NCBI RefSeq assembly: GCF_901933205.1
Contig: NC_044574.1
Span: 7,338,733-7,402,732, forward strand
Source of the DNA: Camarhynchus parvulus
Lineage: Eukaryota > Chordata > Aves > Passeriformes > Thraupidae
Length of the DNA stretch: 64,000 nt
Direction of reading: 5' to 3'
Shown here: piece by piece, positions 40,051 through 50,851 of the stretch
How the letters are laid out: each line of letters starts with the position of its first letter
Position numbering within the stretch: position 1 is the stretch's first letter
The notes under the pieces: generated by a model
The model's database searches: none
What the model saw: the letters and a program-made list of their open reading frames with translations, nothing else
What the model was told of the DNA's origin: nothing
Program-made: the position numbers and the translations under genes

Positions 40051-40682
40051 GGGGACACGGGGACACGGGGACAGGGGGACACGGGGACAGGGGGACAAGG
40101 GGACAAGGGGATACAGGGACACGGGGACACGGGGACACGGGGACAGGGGGACAGGGGGACACGGGGACACGGGGACAGGGGGACACGGGGACAGGGGGAC
40201 ACAGGGACACGGGGACACGGGGACAGGGGGACAAGGGGACACGGGGACACAGGGACACGGGGACACGGGGACACGGGGACAGGGGGACACGGGGACACGG
40301 GGACAGGGGGACAAGGGGACAAGGGGATACAGGGACACAGGGACACGGGGACACGGGGACAGGGGGACACGGGGACACGGGGACACAGGGACACGGGGAC
40401 ACGGGGACAAGGGGACAAGGGGACACGGGGACAGGGGGACACGGGGACACGGGGACAGGGGGACAAGAGGACAAGGGGATACAGGGACACGGGGACACAG
40501 GGACACAGGGCCACGGGGACACAGGGACACAGGGACATGGGGGCACAGGGACAGGGGGACAAAAGGACACAAGGACAAGGGGACAAGGGGACAAGGGGAT
40601 ACAGGGACACGGGGACACAGGGACACAGGGACACGGGGACACAGGGACATGGGGACACGGGGACATGGGGACATGGGGACAC
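40051..40682 (+). repeat. Octanucleotide minisatellite, (GGGGACAC)n, 79 units
   Basis: The array spans 632 nt, exactly 79 units of 8 nt, with consensus GGGGACAC. Common variants are GGGGACAG, GGGGACAA, AGGGACAC, GGGGACAT and GGGGATAC. The four GGGGATAC units at 40,107, 40,323, 40,475 and 40,595 are spaced by 27, 19 and 15 whole units, so the register is intact. Because 8 is not a multiple of 3, every + frame encodes the same octapeptide (GDTGTRGH type) and every - frame a VSPCPRVP type. This explains long open frames (250-330 codons) on both strands that are not genes. A G-run every 8 nt makes the + strand a strong G-quadruplex candidate. Confidence 0.97.
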
Positions 40683-43600
40683 TCCTGCAGGAGTCTCCAG
40701 TGCTCCCCCCGCCTGTGGCTTTACAGTGGCAGAAATGCCCCGGGTTGCCCCTGGAGGGGGAAATAAATCGAGTTTTTGGTGTGTGCAATTCACTAGGGAC
40801 ACTGATGGTGAAGAGTGACAAAGTTCACAGCCTGATAATGTCAATTTTTACTCTTATCTGCAAATAAACTCTTCTTAAAAGGACATTATGCTACTGTATA
40901 AATTTCATTTCTATTCCCATTTGAAAATGTACTTATCTGAAAAGTGTATTTCTCACAGCTCGCTGAGCTTAAGTAATATTTTTTCCCCTAAAACAGACAT
41001 AGCTTTAGGTGTTTTCTTAGGATTTGGTTGTTTTTGTTTATTTGGGTATTTTTAGGTTTTTAAAATTAAATAAATAAAACATTTTCTAATTGGATGTAGA
41101 ACTTTTCCCCTCAGCAGCCGGGAGGCCGTGTCTCCAAGGGGCTGTGCCTCTCGTGGCCATGCAGTGACAAAGGCAGTGCCAGGGGATTTTCTGTGATTTC
41201 AGCAGAGCAGAGGCTCTCAGTCACCCAGCTCAGACCAGTGCTGGCAGTGCAGTTTCCTCTACTAGCCCTATAAATATACCCTGAAACTACTGCCTGCCAG
41301 TTTTGTTTACATCTCAAAGAAACAAACCCCATTCTCGACTAGAATTCAGGTTCCATCACCTGGAGCAGAACTGGATGTCAAGGATACCAACAGAACTTTT
41401 TGTACAGTTTACCGGGGAATGTTCGCCACAAATACTGCTTTTTCAGTATTTCAAATAATTTTACCACTATGACTTGTGCAAAGAGGAAAAACAGGAATTA
41501 TCAATTTAAGAGGCTTTTTAGCACTCGTGTGAGACAAGCTGAAACACAGGATAGGGGGGGGCTGCAGGAGCAACACTGCTGAGATCACCCTGCAGGAGGT
41601 GCTGCTGCTCAAGGGATGGGATCACATCTGCTGGCTGTACCTGCAGGACTCATTCCAAGCTGTTCTGAGGTTCAACTACCCCAAAAAATTGTGAAACATT
41701 TAAGAATCCTGGCAGTGCAAAATCTGAAATAATGTTGGTCAGTGGAACGGTCGTGATGCACTTGCTGCAGAAACTGAGAGCATGCAAAGGGGTCCAAATA
41801 CATTAAATAAGAATATTTTCCCATTCTGCTCCAGCTTAGGTATTGAGTGAAAGAAGTGCAACACACCTCCTTAAAAGCATAAATAAATAGCTACAGACGC
41901 TTCACAAGATTTGCTACCTCCTGCTTTTCAAGACACTTTCTTCTTCCTTTTAGTTATACTTCAACATTTATTTCCCTCTCAAACTGTGGTCTTTGCACTC
42001 TATCTTTGTCCCAACTGCCTCATAATCTCCTCAAGACAGGGACTTTTCTTCCTGCCTGCCAAAGCTGACCTGTAAAAATAATCTCTTCATAGACACAAGG
42101 CACTTTTTTATCATAACAGCAAAAGAAATTCCCTGGAAAAGCTCCTTTTGATCCATGAGGCTTTCTTGCCCGCTGCAAATAAAAGAGGATGGAAATGCTG
42201 AACAGGCCTGAGGGCTGAGAGCAGGCTCCTTTGGGCGCTGTCCTGGTGCTGAGGGCACCGTGGATTGGGATGGATGGCTGAGGACTCACTGCTGTGATTG
42301 CAGTGGCACTGTGTCCCCGAGCTGCCTGGGGCATGAGCAGGACAGAGGAACCTGCAAAGCCCAGAGCAGACAGTGCCTGTGCAGTGGGGTGAGACACACA
42401 CAGAGCCAGCACCCATCCCTGGCTGAAGCAGCAGCAGCAGTTCCTCCTTGGGAATGGGATTTACTCCCCTTGAACTGGAGGCAGCACTGCAGCTTTCAGC
42501 AGCTTCAGAGCAGTTCTCTCCTTTCCACATCCTTGGGGAAAAAGAAAACAGGAATTCATTTGGGCATCTGAGCCACAGCTCCATGCAGTCTCTCATTTGG
42601 AGAAACCAGCTTGAGTGACTGCAGCTCTGCTACAGCCTAAGGCTCCTCAAGGATGAGACAGCTCAGGCATCCACCAGGCAGGAGGAGCTTCTAAAAGCAC
42701 CATCAGTGATTCACTGTGACACCCAAACCAGTCTGCTTAGGTTGTTTGAGGAATTTCTGCTAACATCAAATATTTGAAAGCAGTATTTACACATTTACAT
42801 TTCTGTACCTGTGTGATTTAGCATCAGAGGGTCTTCACGCAGAATTTGGGCTGGATTTCATCTTTTGGTAGCCTTAGGGGTCTTCTTTTCCTCTGCAGTC
42901 TCTTTTTCTACCTGTTAACAACCTTCAAGCTGCTCCTTTTCTGCACCATCTGATCTGAGCCCTGCCTTATAGGCTGGTATCCCCCTGACCCCTACAGACA
43001 CCCCTGTGCCGTGCAGTGAGGTGTGCCTTGGTCTTTTCTGGGTGCATTCCTGTAAAAATTCCTGTAAAAACTTCTGGCATGGATATATGTTGTCTAACAA
43101 AGAAAAAAGCTCATTAAACTCCACTTTGAGTCTGCACAGATATTCCAGTGAAGAAAAAACCAATTTAGCCTCCTTGATACTAATCAAGTGTGTCCACATT
43201 GCTGTGCAGTTTCAGGAATTGCTATAGGATTATTTTTAAAATTAATCTAGACATTAATACAAGCTATGTGTAGGAAGGTGCTGTTTGATTTGTGATGGTT
43301 CTCCTACAGCTAATGCTGCTCCATCCAACCACAAGTGGATATTTAATTAGTGATCTAGACCACACAGAGCAGGTTCATTCATCTCCTCCTATGACAGAAT
43401 TATAAAATGTTACAGTAGGCTGAAGTGTTGTCACAGTCACTATTTCACATAATTAGAGGAGGTCACCAAGCACCTTTGGCCTTGCATTATTGATGCTTTC
43501 ATGAATAGGCTATTTCCCCTTTGAGAACATCTGTTTAAATGAACTCTTTACCCCTTACGAGGTAGTTCAGAGCTCTGAAATATCTGTCACCCTTTTGTTC

Positions 43601-45335
43601 AACTCAAATTGCTGGTTCAGCATCTCTTCAGCTCACATAAGTCATTTGCTTTACAACCCAATTGGCACAAACTGTGACAATTTAATGTAGGTGTTTATCA
43701 TTTTTCTGTATCTTCAGACCTGAAAGTTATTTTAGCTCCAAATTATTTGTAGGGAAGCCTTTCTTTGCCTAAGTTCCATTATGGCAGGGGAAGAAATCCT
43801 CCTTTTTAATTTCATGTCATTAAGCTGAATACAGCTTTCTTAAAAGTTATGGGGGGTTTCTTTTTGACTGACATTCTCCTTTATTGCAAAGCTGGAAAAC
43901 AACCCTTGGCAAAGAATCATCCAGTAAAATTGTGGAACTGTATCCTACTGAGATGTTTATTTTATGAAAAAACTAAACCAGATCATTTAGTATCGCACAC
44001 AGTCTGAAATAATCCTTCCTAGAGCCACCAGTTTTACCTTTTAAATTTGTGATGGAACAAATGGTTCTTCTTTAATGTAAGAACACCTAGACCCAAATCA
44101 TTGTCAGTGGACAAAATTCTCAAATTTTTCTTTGCCTGTGTGTTTGGCTAAAGGTACTGGACCAACTGAAGATGACCTCTGGATGGACCAACTGGTCCTG
44201 TCTGGAGATCCCTTCCTGTAGGAGAACATCCCCATTGCAAATGGCTCCTGCCAACAGTGATAGCACTGGGTGTTCTGGAGAGGTGGTGGAAGGACAGTGC
44301 TTCTGGAAGAGTCTGTGCTCCTGCAAGGTGTCACTCTGGAGCACTCACAAAGTGTCACCATGTTGCTCATCCAGTACAGACATAAGAAATGCAACTCCTG
44401 GATTCAACAATCCCCATAACATGAAGCTGCAGACCCAGACTTTGCTGAAACCAGGTGTAAACAACAAAAAAAACCCCCACATTTCAACTCTGAGGTTCTG
44501 AAGGGATATCAGCTGGTGCTCAGGCCTGCCTCTGCACTCCACAGTGTTCTGTGTTCCCCTACTTGGAACAGCCCAGACCAGCTGGGGAAAATCAATGCAG
44601 GTGCAAGGTTGCAGCTGAGTGGATTTTTTAGTGTTCAGGCTCTCTTCAGCCTTTTATCAGGCTGGTCCAGAAGAAGAGAGTATGGAAATGGTTGAATGGT
44701 GGATATTTGCCATGTTCATAAAAAGTAGAAGGGAAAAGGAGACTCAGCAACTTCAGCCAACACAATTTTATGTAATTGTCTTTGATTTTAACAAATAAAT
44801 AAATAAATAGCCTGGCTCTCATTGGGATTTGCCTAAGGGACTATCATGAATGAGTTATACAACTCAGCACTCATTCACCCATTCATCAACTGATTCTTTG
44901 CAAAACCATATGGCTCCTTGCAGGGATTTCTTTAAACATTATGCAAAAGTATGAAATCAGTGCCTTTGTAGATGCTAAGTCTATTGCTTGAGGCTCATTT
45001 TGAAATTCCATTTCCAGATAGCACAGCAATGCTCCTTTTGCAAGTCATACCCTAACAGAAAGCAGTTGTTCTGGCACTTTCAATCAAAGGAAGAAAAGAA
45101 ATAGATATAAATAGTGAAAGAGTAAACTGATCTAAACTTTACAGATGAGCTGTGCCACTCAGCATGAATTTCACATGGAAATGCACTGTGCTTCATGGAA
45201 GGCAATGGGGAAAGGATAAACATTATTAAAAAGCAGGATGTCATTGGTTTCATGCATTGAGTCAGAAATAGCAGAGCCACTGCAATGTGTATGTATTCAT
45301 TTACTGCAGCAAACCTGGCTGAAGACATGAGTCCA
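40683..45335. other. Intergenic, no gene recognised
   Basis: Mixed sequence without a recognisable gene. The patch at 42,020-42,600 is GC-richer and carries overlapping ORFs on both strands (up to 161 codons on the minus strand), but I recognise no domain and no splice-supported frame. A short AAAT run lies near 44,791-44,810. Confidence 0.55.
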
Positions 45336-45949
45336 TGTGAAAAATGCCAATCACTCGTTTTTAAAATTTTAAAAGGTTAATAATAAAAAAATAGTTATAA
45401 AAATAGCAATATAATTAGAGTAATAATATGGACAATTTGGATTAGAACAATATAAGACAATAGAAACAAAGAGTTACGGACGTCTGGGTACATTTTTTGG
45501 GGCAAAACAAGCCCAGAAAAGGACCCATGTTAACAGAAGATTAACCCTTAAAAGCAGTAGCCTGTTGCATATTCATACACCTCATACATGATGCATAAAT
45601 TCCATTCAAACAAAGGATTCTCTCTGGTCAGTGTCAGCTTCTTCCTCTGAATCCTAACGGCATCTCTAGGGCTGAGCGAGGCGGGAAGAAGTTTGTTACT
45701 TCTGATAATGGAGCAATAAATTTTTTTCTCTGAAAGATTTAGGTGTCCCGTGCCTGCTATCTGGTGTGAGTTCTTTCTTTAAAAAAGTATCTTACATAAC
45801 AGTTTCTATTTTAACATTACATTATAAACTAAAACTATATTTAACACACTACTTAAGAAAATTAATACAGCATTACTTTCTAACATAACACATATAATGT
45901 TCATTTTAATATTTGCGAAAAGCCAATCATAAAACACGCATTTTTCACA
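45336..45949. mobile_element. Solo LTR of an endogenous retrovirus (614 bp)
   Basis: The element starts TGTGAAAAATGC at 45,336 and ends GCATTTTTCACA at 45,949: perfect 12-bp terminal inverted repeats with TG...CA ends, as in retroviral LTRs. The 5 bp before it are GTCCA (45,331-45,335) and the 5 bp after it GTCCG (45,950-45,954), a target-site duplication with one mismatch. No gag, pol or env sequence is attached, so it is a solo LTR left by recombination. A candidate AATAAA lies at 45,715-45,720 on +. Orientation is unresolved, because a polyadenylation signal on + and a similarity to remembered passerine LTRs on - point different ways. The family name is not assigned. Confidence 0.85.
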
Positions 45950-46354
45950 GTCCGTTCCTAGTGAAAATGGTTCGGTGCCATCTTTCCCCATCACAGGAGC
46001 CAGCAGGCACCGCTGCAACACCAATCCACATAAACGGCTTCCAACACGCGCCTGAACTGTGGATTAATGGAAATATCTGTAATTTAGCTGACACTCTCAA
46101 ACGGGAACAGATCGTTTAGATGTCTTTTTTCTTTAGGATGCTCAAAGCAAGCACCCGCAAGGTCTTGTTCATTCCCAGCGGTTCAGCAGCACTTTCAGAG
46201 CTGGGGGTCTGCAGGGAACCCACACCTGCAGGTTCTGCCAGCAGCGAACCCAGGGCAGCCTCGCGGTGTCCCACAGCAGAACCGGACCTGTGGGGGTGGC
46301 ACACAAGGACACTTTTGGGACACTTTTGTGGCAGCGCCCAGGGTCGGGCCCCTC

Positions 46355-46730
46355 ACGACAAGAAGGACCCTGAGGTGCTGGAGCCTGCCCAGGGATCGGG
46401 ACGGGGCTGGGGAAGGGTCAGGAGCACAAGGGCTGCGAGGAGCGGCTGAGGGGGCTCAAAGGAGGCTCAGGGGGACCCTCTGGATCTCTGCAATTCCCTG
46501 TCAGGAGCTGGAGGCCAGCAGGGGATCGGGCTCTGCCGCCAGGCAAACAGCGACAAGACGAGAGGACAGCGCTCCATGGGAGGTTTAGGTTGACATTAGG
46601 AGGAACTTCTTCACAGAAAGGCTGATTGCGCCTCAGCACGGGCTGCTCAGGGTGGTGTTTAAGGAAAGACTGGAGCGGGGGTGTTTGGTTGGTGTCGATG
46701 ATTCGGAGGTGTAACTGAGTCTATGATAAA
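46355..46730 (+). mobile_element. CR1 LINE fragment, + strand, close to the UVSSA promoter
   Basis: The sequence follows the CR1 3' region: a 'ggctgagggggctcaaaggag' type block, 'aggaggaacttcttcacaga', 'ctgctcagggtggtgtttaa', then 'gatgattcggaggtgtaactg' and 'tctatgat'. It is diverged and 5'-truncated. The ORFs across it are shadows of the repeat. It ends about 120 bp before the CpG island. Confidence 0.85.
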
Positions 46731-46768
46731 CAGGGACGCTGTGAGGCGGCTGCTCGCCCCTCCAGGCA

Positions 46769-46848
46769 GGCTCGGGTTAAACACAACAGCCCCTCACACA
46801 AAACCGGCGGGCTCGGGTTAAACACAACAGCCCCTCACACAAAACCGG
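46769..46848 (+). repeat. 41-bp tandem duplication (two copies)
   Basis: A 39-bp sequence beginning GGCTCGGGTTAAACACAACA occurs at 46,769-46,807 and again, identical, at 46,810-46,848, a period of 41 bp. It lies directly upstream of the UVSSA CpG island. The copies are identical, so the duplication is recent or recently homogenised. Confidence 0.95.
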
Positions 46849-46910
46849 GGCGCGGCGCCTTTAAGGGCTTCCCCCGCCCTTCCCCGGCCGCGCTTCCGGG
46901 TGCCGGCACG

Positions 46911-46918
46911 TCACGTGG
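46911..46918 (+). promoter_or_regulatory. E-box TCACGTGG
   Basis: A palindromic CACGTG core with flanking T and G, in the form favoured by USF/MITF/TFE-type bHLH-ZIP factors. It lies about 235 bp upstream of the ETS/YY1 element in the UVSSA CpG island. Binding is inferred from the motif only. Confidence 0.5.
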
Positions 46919-47141
46919 GCGGGGGAGATGGTAGGTGCCGGGAGGGGGGGGAGGAAGGTACCACCCGCCGGAGCGGGGGGAGCAGCACCCCAAAGGGGCG
47001 GGGCGCGGGCTCAGCACTACATGGGCGTTGTTCCATGTGGGCGCGGCTCGCAGAAAGGCGTATACGCTTGTGGGAGTGGCCAACTAAAGGGGCGTGTCCG
47101 TGTGGGGGCGGGGTTTCCTCAGGGCGGGGCTCCGCTGAGGG

Positions 47142-47155
47142 CCGGAAGATGGCGC
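47142..47155 (+). promoter_or_regulatory. Composite ETS/YY1 element CCGGAAGATGGCGC
   Basis: CCGGAAG (ETS/GABP core) overlaps AAGATGGCGC (YY1 core), a pairing common at start sites of housekeeping genes. It lies 108-121 bp before the UVSSA start codon, so transcription probably starts in this neighbourhood. Confidence 0.65.
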
Positions 47156-47217
47156 CGCCCAGTCGCGGCCGGGCCCGTCGGCGCTGGTGGTTCCCAGCCG
47201 GGGCTCTCCCGCCTTGA
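47149..47217 (+). other. Upstream ORF (22 codons) in the UVSSA leader
   Basis: The ATG at 47,149 has A at -3 and G at +4, a strong initiation context. It opens a 22-codon Arg/Pro-rich frame ending TGA at 47,217, which is 45 nt before the UVSSA ATG and does not overlap it. Whether it is in the mRNA depends on the start site, because its ATG is part of the YY1 element. Confidence 0.5.
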
Positions 47218-47262
47218 GGGACCTTCGGGCCGGGTGTCCCGGCCGCTCCGGTGCCCGCGGAG

Positions 47263-47360
47263 ATGGACCAGCGTCTGGCTGAGCTGGTGGAGGAGCTCAC
47301 CACGTCGGGGGAGCCGCAGCTGGAGCCCGGCAGGATGAAGGAGCTGAAGAGGATCTGCAA
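47263..47360 (+). CDS. UVSSA: UVSSA coding exon 1
   Basis: The exon is 98 nt: 32 codons from the ATG at 47,263 (G at -3, G at +4) plus two bases of Lys33. This ATG matches the known N-terminus of UVSSA. The only upstream in-frame extension would begin at a non-ATG codon. The donor is GTACGG. Reading on into the intron gives a spurious open frame. Confidence 0.96.
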
Positions 47361-50300
47361 GTACGGCCGGTGGGAGGGACAGAGCCGGGCTCGCTGTTGT
47401 CCCCAGGTCGGCGGTCCCGGGCGGAGCCGCCTCGAGCGCTGTTCAGGGGCCTGCTGTGGGGACTGGGTGCTGCCAGTACAGAAGCTGTTCACTTAAAATT
47501 TAAAATAAATTGCGTCCCCGAGCTTAGGTTTTTGCGTGCTGAGCGTCTTTTTAAATATCTCCCCCTCCTTTTCCTTCGTTTTCCCCGTGCTCAGGTCGTC
47601 GGAGGAGCACATCAGCCACGCGTACCACCTGCTGCTGACGCGGCTCCGAGAGGAGCACGCCGAGATGCGCTTCTCCGCCTTCCAGGTGGTGCAGGAGCTG
47701 TTCGCCAGGTCCCACCAGTTCAGGACGCTGCTCATCTCCAACTTCCAGGAGTTCCTGGAGCTCACGGTGGGCACAGACCACGAGCAGCCGCTTCCCCCGC
47801 CCAAGGAGGTGGCGCAGAAGCTGAGGAAAGCAGCCATCAAGGCAGTGCAGGACTGGCACGAGAAATACGGGGAGGCCTACAAGCAGCTTTCTCTGGGATA
47901 CCACTTCCTAAAGCAGAACAAGAAGGTACTCGGCTTTTTTACTCCACTCTGTGGTATTAAGTGGTGATCACCAGGACATGTTTAAAGTAAGGAAACCAAT
48001 AAATGTTAAAAAAAAAAGAAAGCTGCAGGAAATGACGTTGCCTGTAGGACGCCTTGTGTTGAGGATGGTCTTTGGAAAACAAACGCCAGGCTTTCTGTTC
48101 ATCTTGCAGTACTGTAGGTTTTTAAAACTCTGGTCTTGTACTCATGGCTGGGCTGTGCCTTTTTCAGGGTGCAAGTACTGCTCACCAGTTGGCTTTCACC
48201 CACTGATTCCTCACTGGAGCCCCAAGGTTTAGCTCTTTTGGGAAGGGCAGTAATGGTCATGCATTAAACTGAGGATAACCAGCTATTAAATCTTTCCATA
48301 GCTAGTTTAAGTTAGCTTGATTTCTGTGCTGAGCTGCCCCATGCTAGGTCCCTATTGCTGTACAACTTTGCCAGTGTTCATGCTTGCCACCCTCAGCTGC
48401 AGTGTTACTGTGCCAGAAAAGAGCTTTTATGAAAGAGAAATTTCATGTAAACCTTAGCTTTTAGATGTCACTTCAAGTTACTGTGTTTGGAACATTCTGC
48501 TGCTTTAGTCTGTCTTCTGAGGTGCAACAGTGAAATTTGCAACACTATTCTAGCATTCACACTGCCTACAATGATAATAACAGGCTTTCAGTAAACATAC
48601 TGATTTTCTTTCTCTTCAGAAAGGCATATTCAGATTCCTAACAGCAGATGAAAAGCTTTTGTGATACATGGAGTATTTCTGTTGTTCTGGTTCCATAGTA
48701 AGCTAATGGTGTTCCCTACTGAACTGTGCTGTGCTGGTTTTTTACACAGATTTTGGCATCTGCTCACAAAAGATGATTGCCTTTGAATTATCTTTTCTTA
48801 TCTTGTTTAAGAAAGGAAGAAAATTAAATGACAGTGCAAGACTGAGACAAGGGGGCTTTAACATGTAATATAGTTTCACCCAGTTGAACATAAGGGTCCA
48901 ACAGCTCTGCTGAAGTGTGGCAGGTCTGTCTGTGCTCCTGGGGTCAGTGACTGCTCCCCAGTAACAACTGGGGAATCCCTCTCCAGGTTTTGAACAAGCT
49001 GTGCTATTTTCTAGAGCAGCTGGATTTGAGCTCCTCTATAAACATTAATATCAATAGAAGCAATCTCAGGTAGTTTGGTAACTCTTGTACTCAAAGACTT
49101 GATATGAGCCAACTGGCCTTTTGCCAGCTTAATGCTTGAAGTGTGAGAAGCAACCAAAAGTTTTAAGGAGGCATTTGCTGATTTTTTTTGTAGCAAAATA
49201 CATCACTGTTGAGTTTTACTGGTTTGGCACAGTAGTATGGGGCAACTTGGGTGGAGTTTTAGCTCTGTGTGTGGTCTGTAGTTGGGTCTTGCTTGGGCTT
49301 TTCTTAATGATCACCAAAATCACTTTATAAACAGTCAGAAGATGACAGCTGCTGCTCTTTTAGGGTGTAAGGCTAGAGAACTCCCCACTCTGTTAATGTT
49401 AGTAGGTCAGTAGTAATAGGGACCAACTAGATGCCTCTATAAATGTTTGACTTTAAGAGCAAATAATGCTTCAGTATACATGAAAGTAATTGTTTTCAAA
49501 CTCCCTTCTCAAAGTTTAAAAGAAGAAGAAAGAGGAAAAATATTTCACATCTTTCCAAATGTTTGTATATTTGGGCACGTGACTCATATTGTAGTATCTT
49601 TGTATCTGAGGAATGCATGGATGGAATTACAGAACAGGATTTCAAACAGATCCATGCAGGGTATGGTACTGCTGCATTCCAATATTTTCACAAAAGTGGC
49701 AGTAATTGTCTCAGCCTGCTGCTTGGCATCCTTTCAGTTGCGCAGTTTTTTGCTCCTCAAACATTTAGTTCCATAATTGCAGGCCAGCAATAAAAGGCTT
49801 CATGGTCCTTTTGGTACAGAGAGTGGGAAAGGATGGGCAGGTGACTCCACTGCAGGTACTCTGGCAGGAGGCAGAATTTGTGCTTTAGGAGGCTGTAGCT
49901 GTGTCTGGTTTTCTGTCTGACTGGCAGCAAATGGTGGCTGCAGTTCCTGGGCTCTGGATCTTTGTTCTGCTTTTGTGGGCAGTGTTGCTCTTTGGGTGGA
50001 TCTGTTTCTGTGTGGGGAGCTATGCAAACCTGTAGAAAAATCAGGTCCTGAAAACCAAGAAAGCTCACTCTGGTGCTCTGCATGATGCAGTAGGTTGTGA
50101 AACCAGATCCCTTCCCTACCACCCTTCTGCCCACCCATTCCCTGCTGAAAAACCAGCTTGGTGAGTGTACCTGTTTCTAAACTGATGGAGACCCTCCATG
50201 CCAGTTTCTCTGACAGCTGTTAGATGAAAACATTTGTGTGACTCCAGAACTTTGTTGTAGGTTGTTGAGAGCCACTAGTGGATGTTGACATGCTTGATCA

Positions 50301-50775
50301 TCTAGCAGTGGCAAGAATAACAAATTTTACTGAGTGCTTGTGATGGAGACATTGCAAGAGAGTCTGTGGGCTGCAGAATCAGCAAAGTGCAAGCTTACTC
50401 AGCATTGTCTGGCAGTTCATAAAAGTTATGTGGTAGCAATCAAAGGAAATTCTGTGTCTTTCAAAAGGGTTTCCTTCCACATTAATGCAATCAAGCCTCC
50501 CTTCTTTAAAACAGGAGTGAAATTTTTTTTGTGTTTTCAATCCTTTCTAAGACCAAACTAAAAAAACCCCAAATATTGCTAATATTTTAAGAAACAGCAT
50601 TTTTAACAGATTAATGTTTATAATTTGGCCATAAGGAAATGAGACTGAATGTTTTTTCCCTCAATGTCAAAATCCAACAATGTAATTGTAAAATCTCAAA
50701 TTAGGTGTTTCTTAACAAAATTGAAGGTCTTGTCTTTTACTTTCCTTTCTTACAAAGTTCTTTTTATAAGTTTTA

Positions 50776-50851
<76 letters not shown>

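Larger units (their letters stand above)
46850..47480 (+). promoter_or_regulatory. UVSSA: CpG-island promoter of UVSSA
   Basis: A strongly GC- and CpG-rich block surrounds the first UVSSA exon in otherwise A/T-rich surroundings. It holds GC boxes at 46,995-47,004, 47,104-47,113 and 47,122-47,130, an ETS-like CTTCCGG at 46,893-46,899, a CACGTG E-box at 46,912-46,917, and a composite ETS/YY1 element at 47,142-47,155. I see no TATA box. This is the usual architecture of a broadly expressed housekeeping or repair gene. The exact start site cannot be placed from sequence. Confidence 0.85.

Noticed and set aside
39855..40867. Long Pro/Val/Ser/Cys-rich (minus) and Gly/Asp/Thr-rich (plus) open frames of 250-330 codons
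   Set aside because: They are produced by the 8-nt repeat, which has no stop in any frame. The same octapeptide appears in all three frames of a strand, which no real gene does.
42020..42596. Overlapping minus-strand ORFs (130 and 161 codons) in a GC-rich patch
   Set aside because: No recognisable domain, no promoter or splice context, and a competing plus-strand ORF of similar length, so chance is the simplest reading.
49757..50138. Two overlapping minus-strand ORFs (125 and 112 codons) in UVSSA intron 2
   Set aside because: Two frames open over the same bases, neither similar to a known protein or transposon product.
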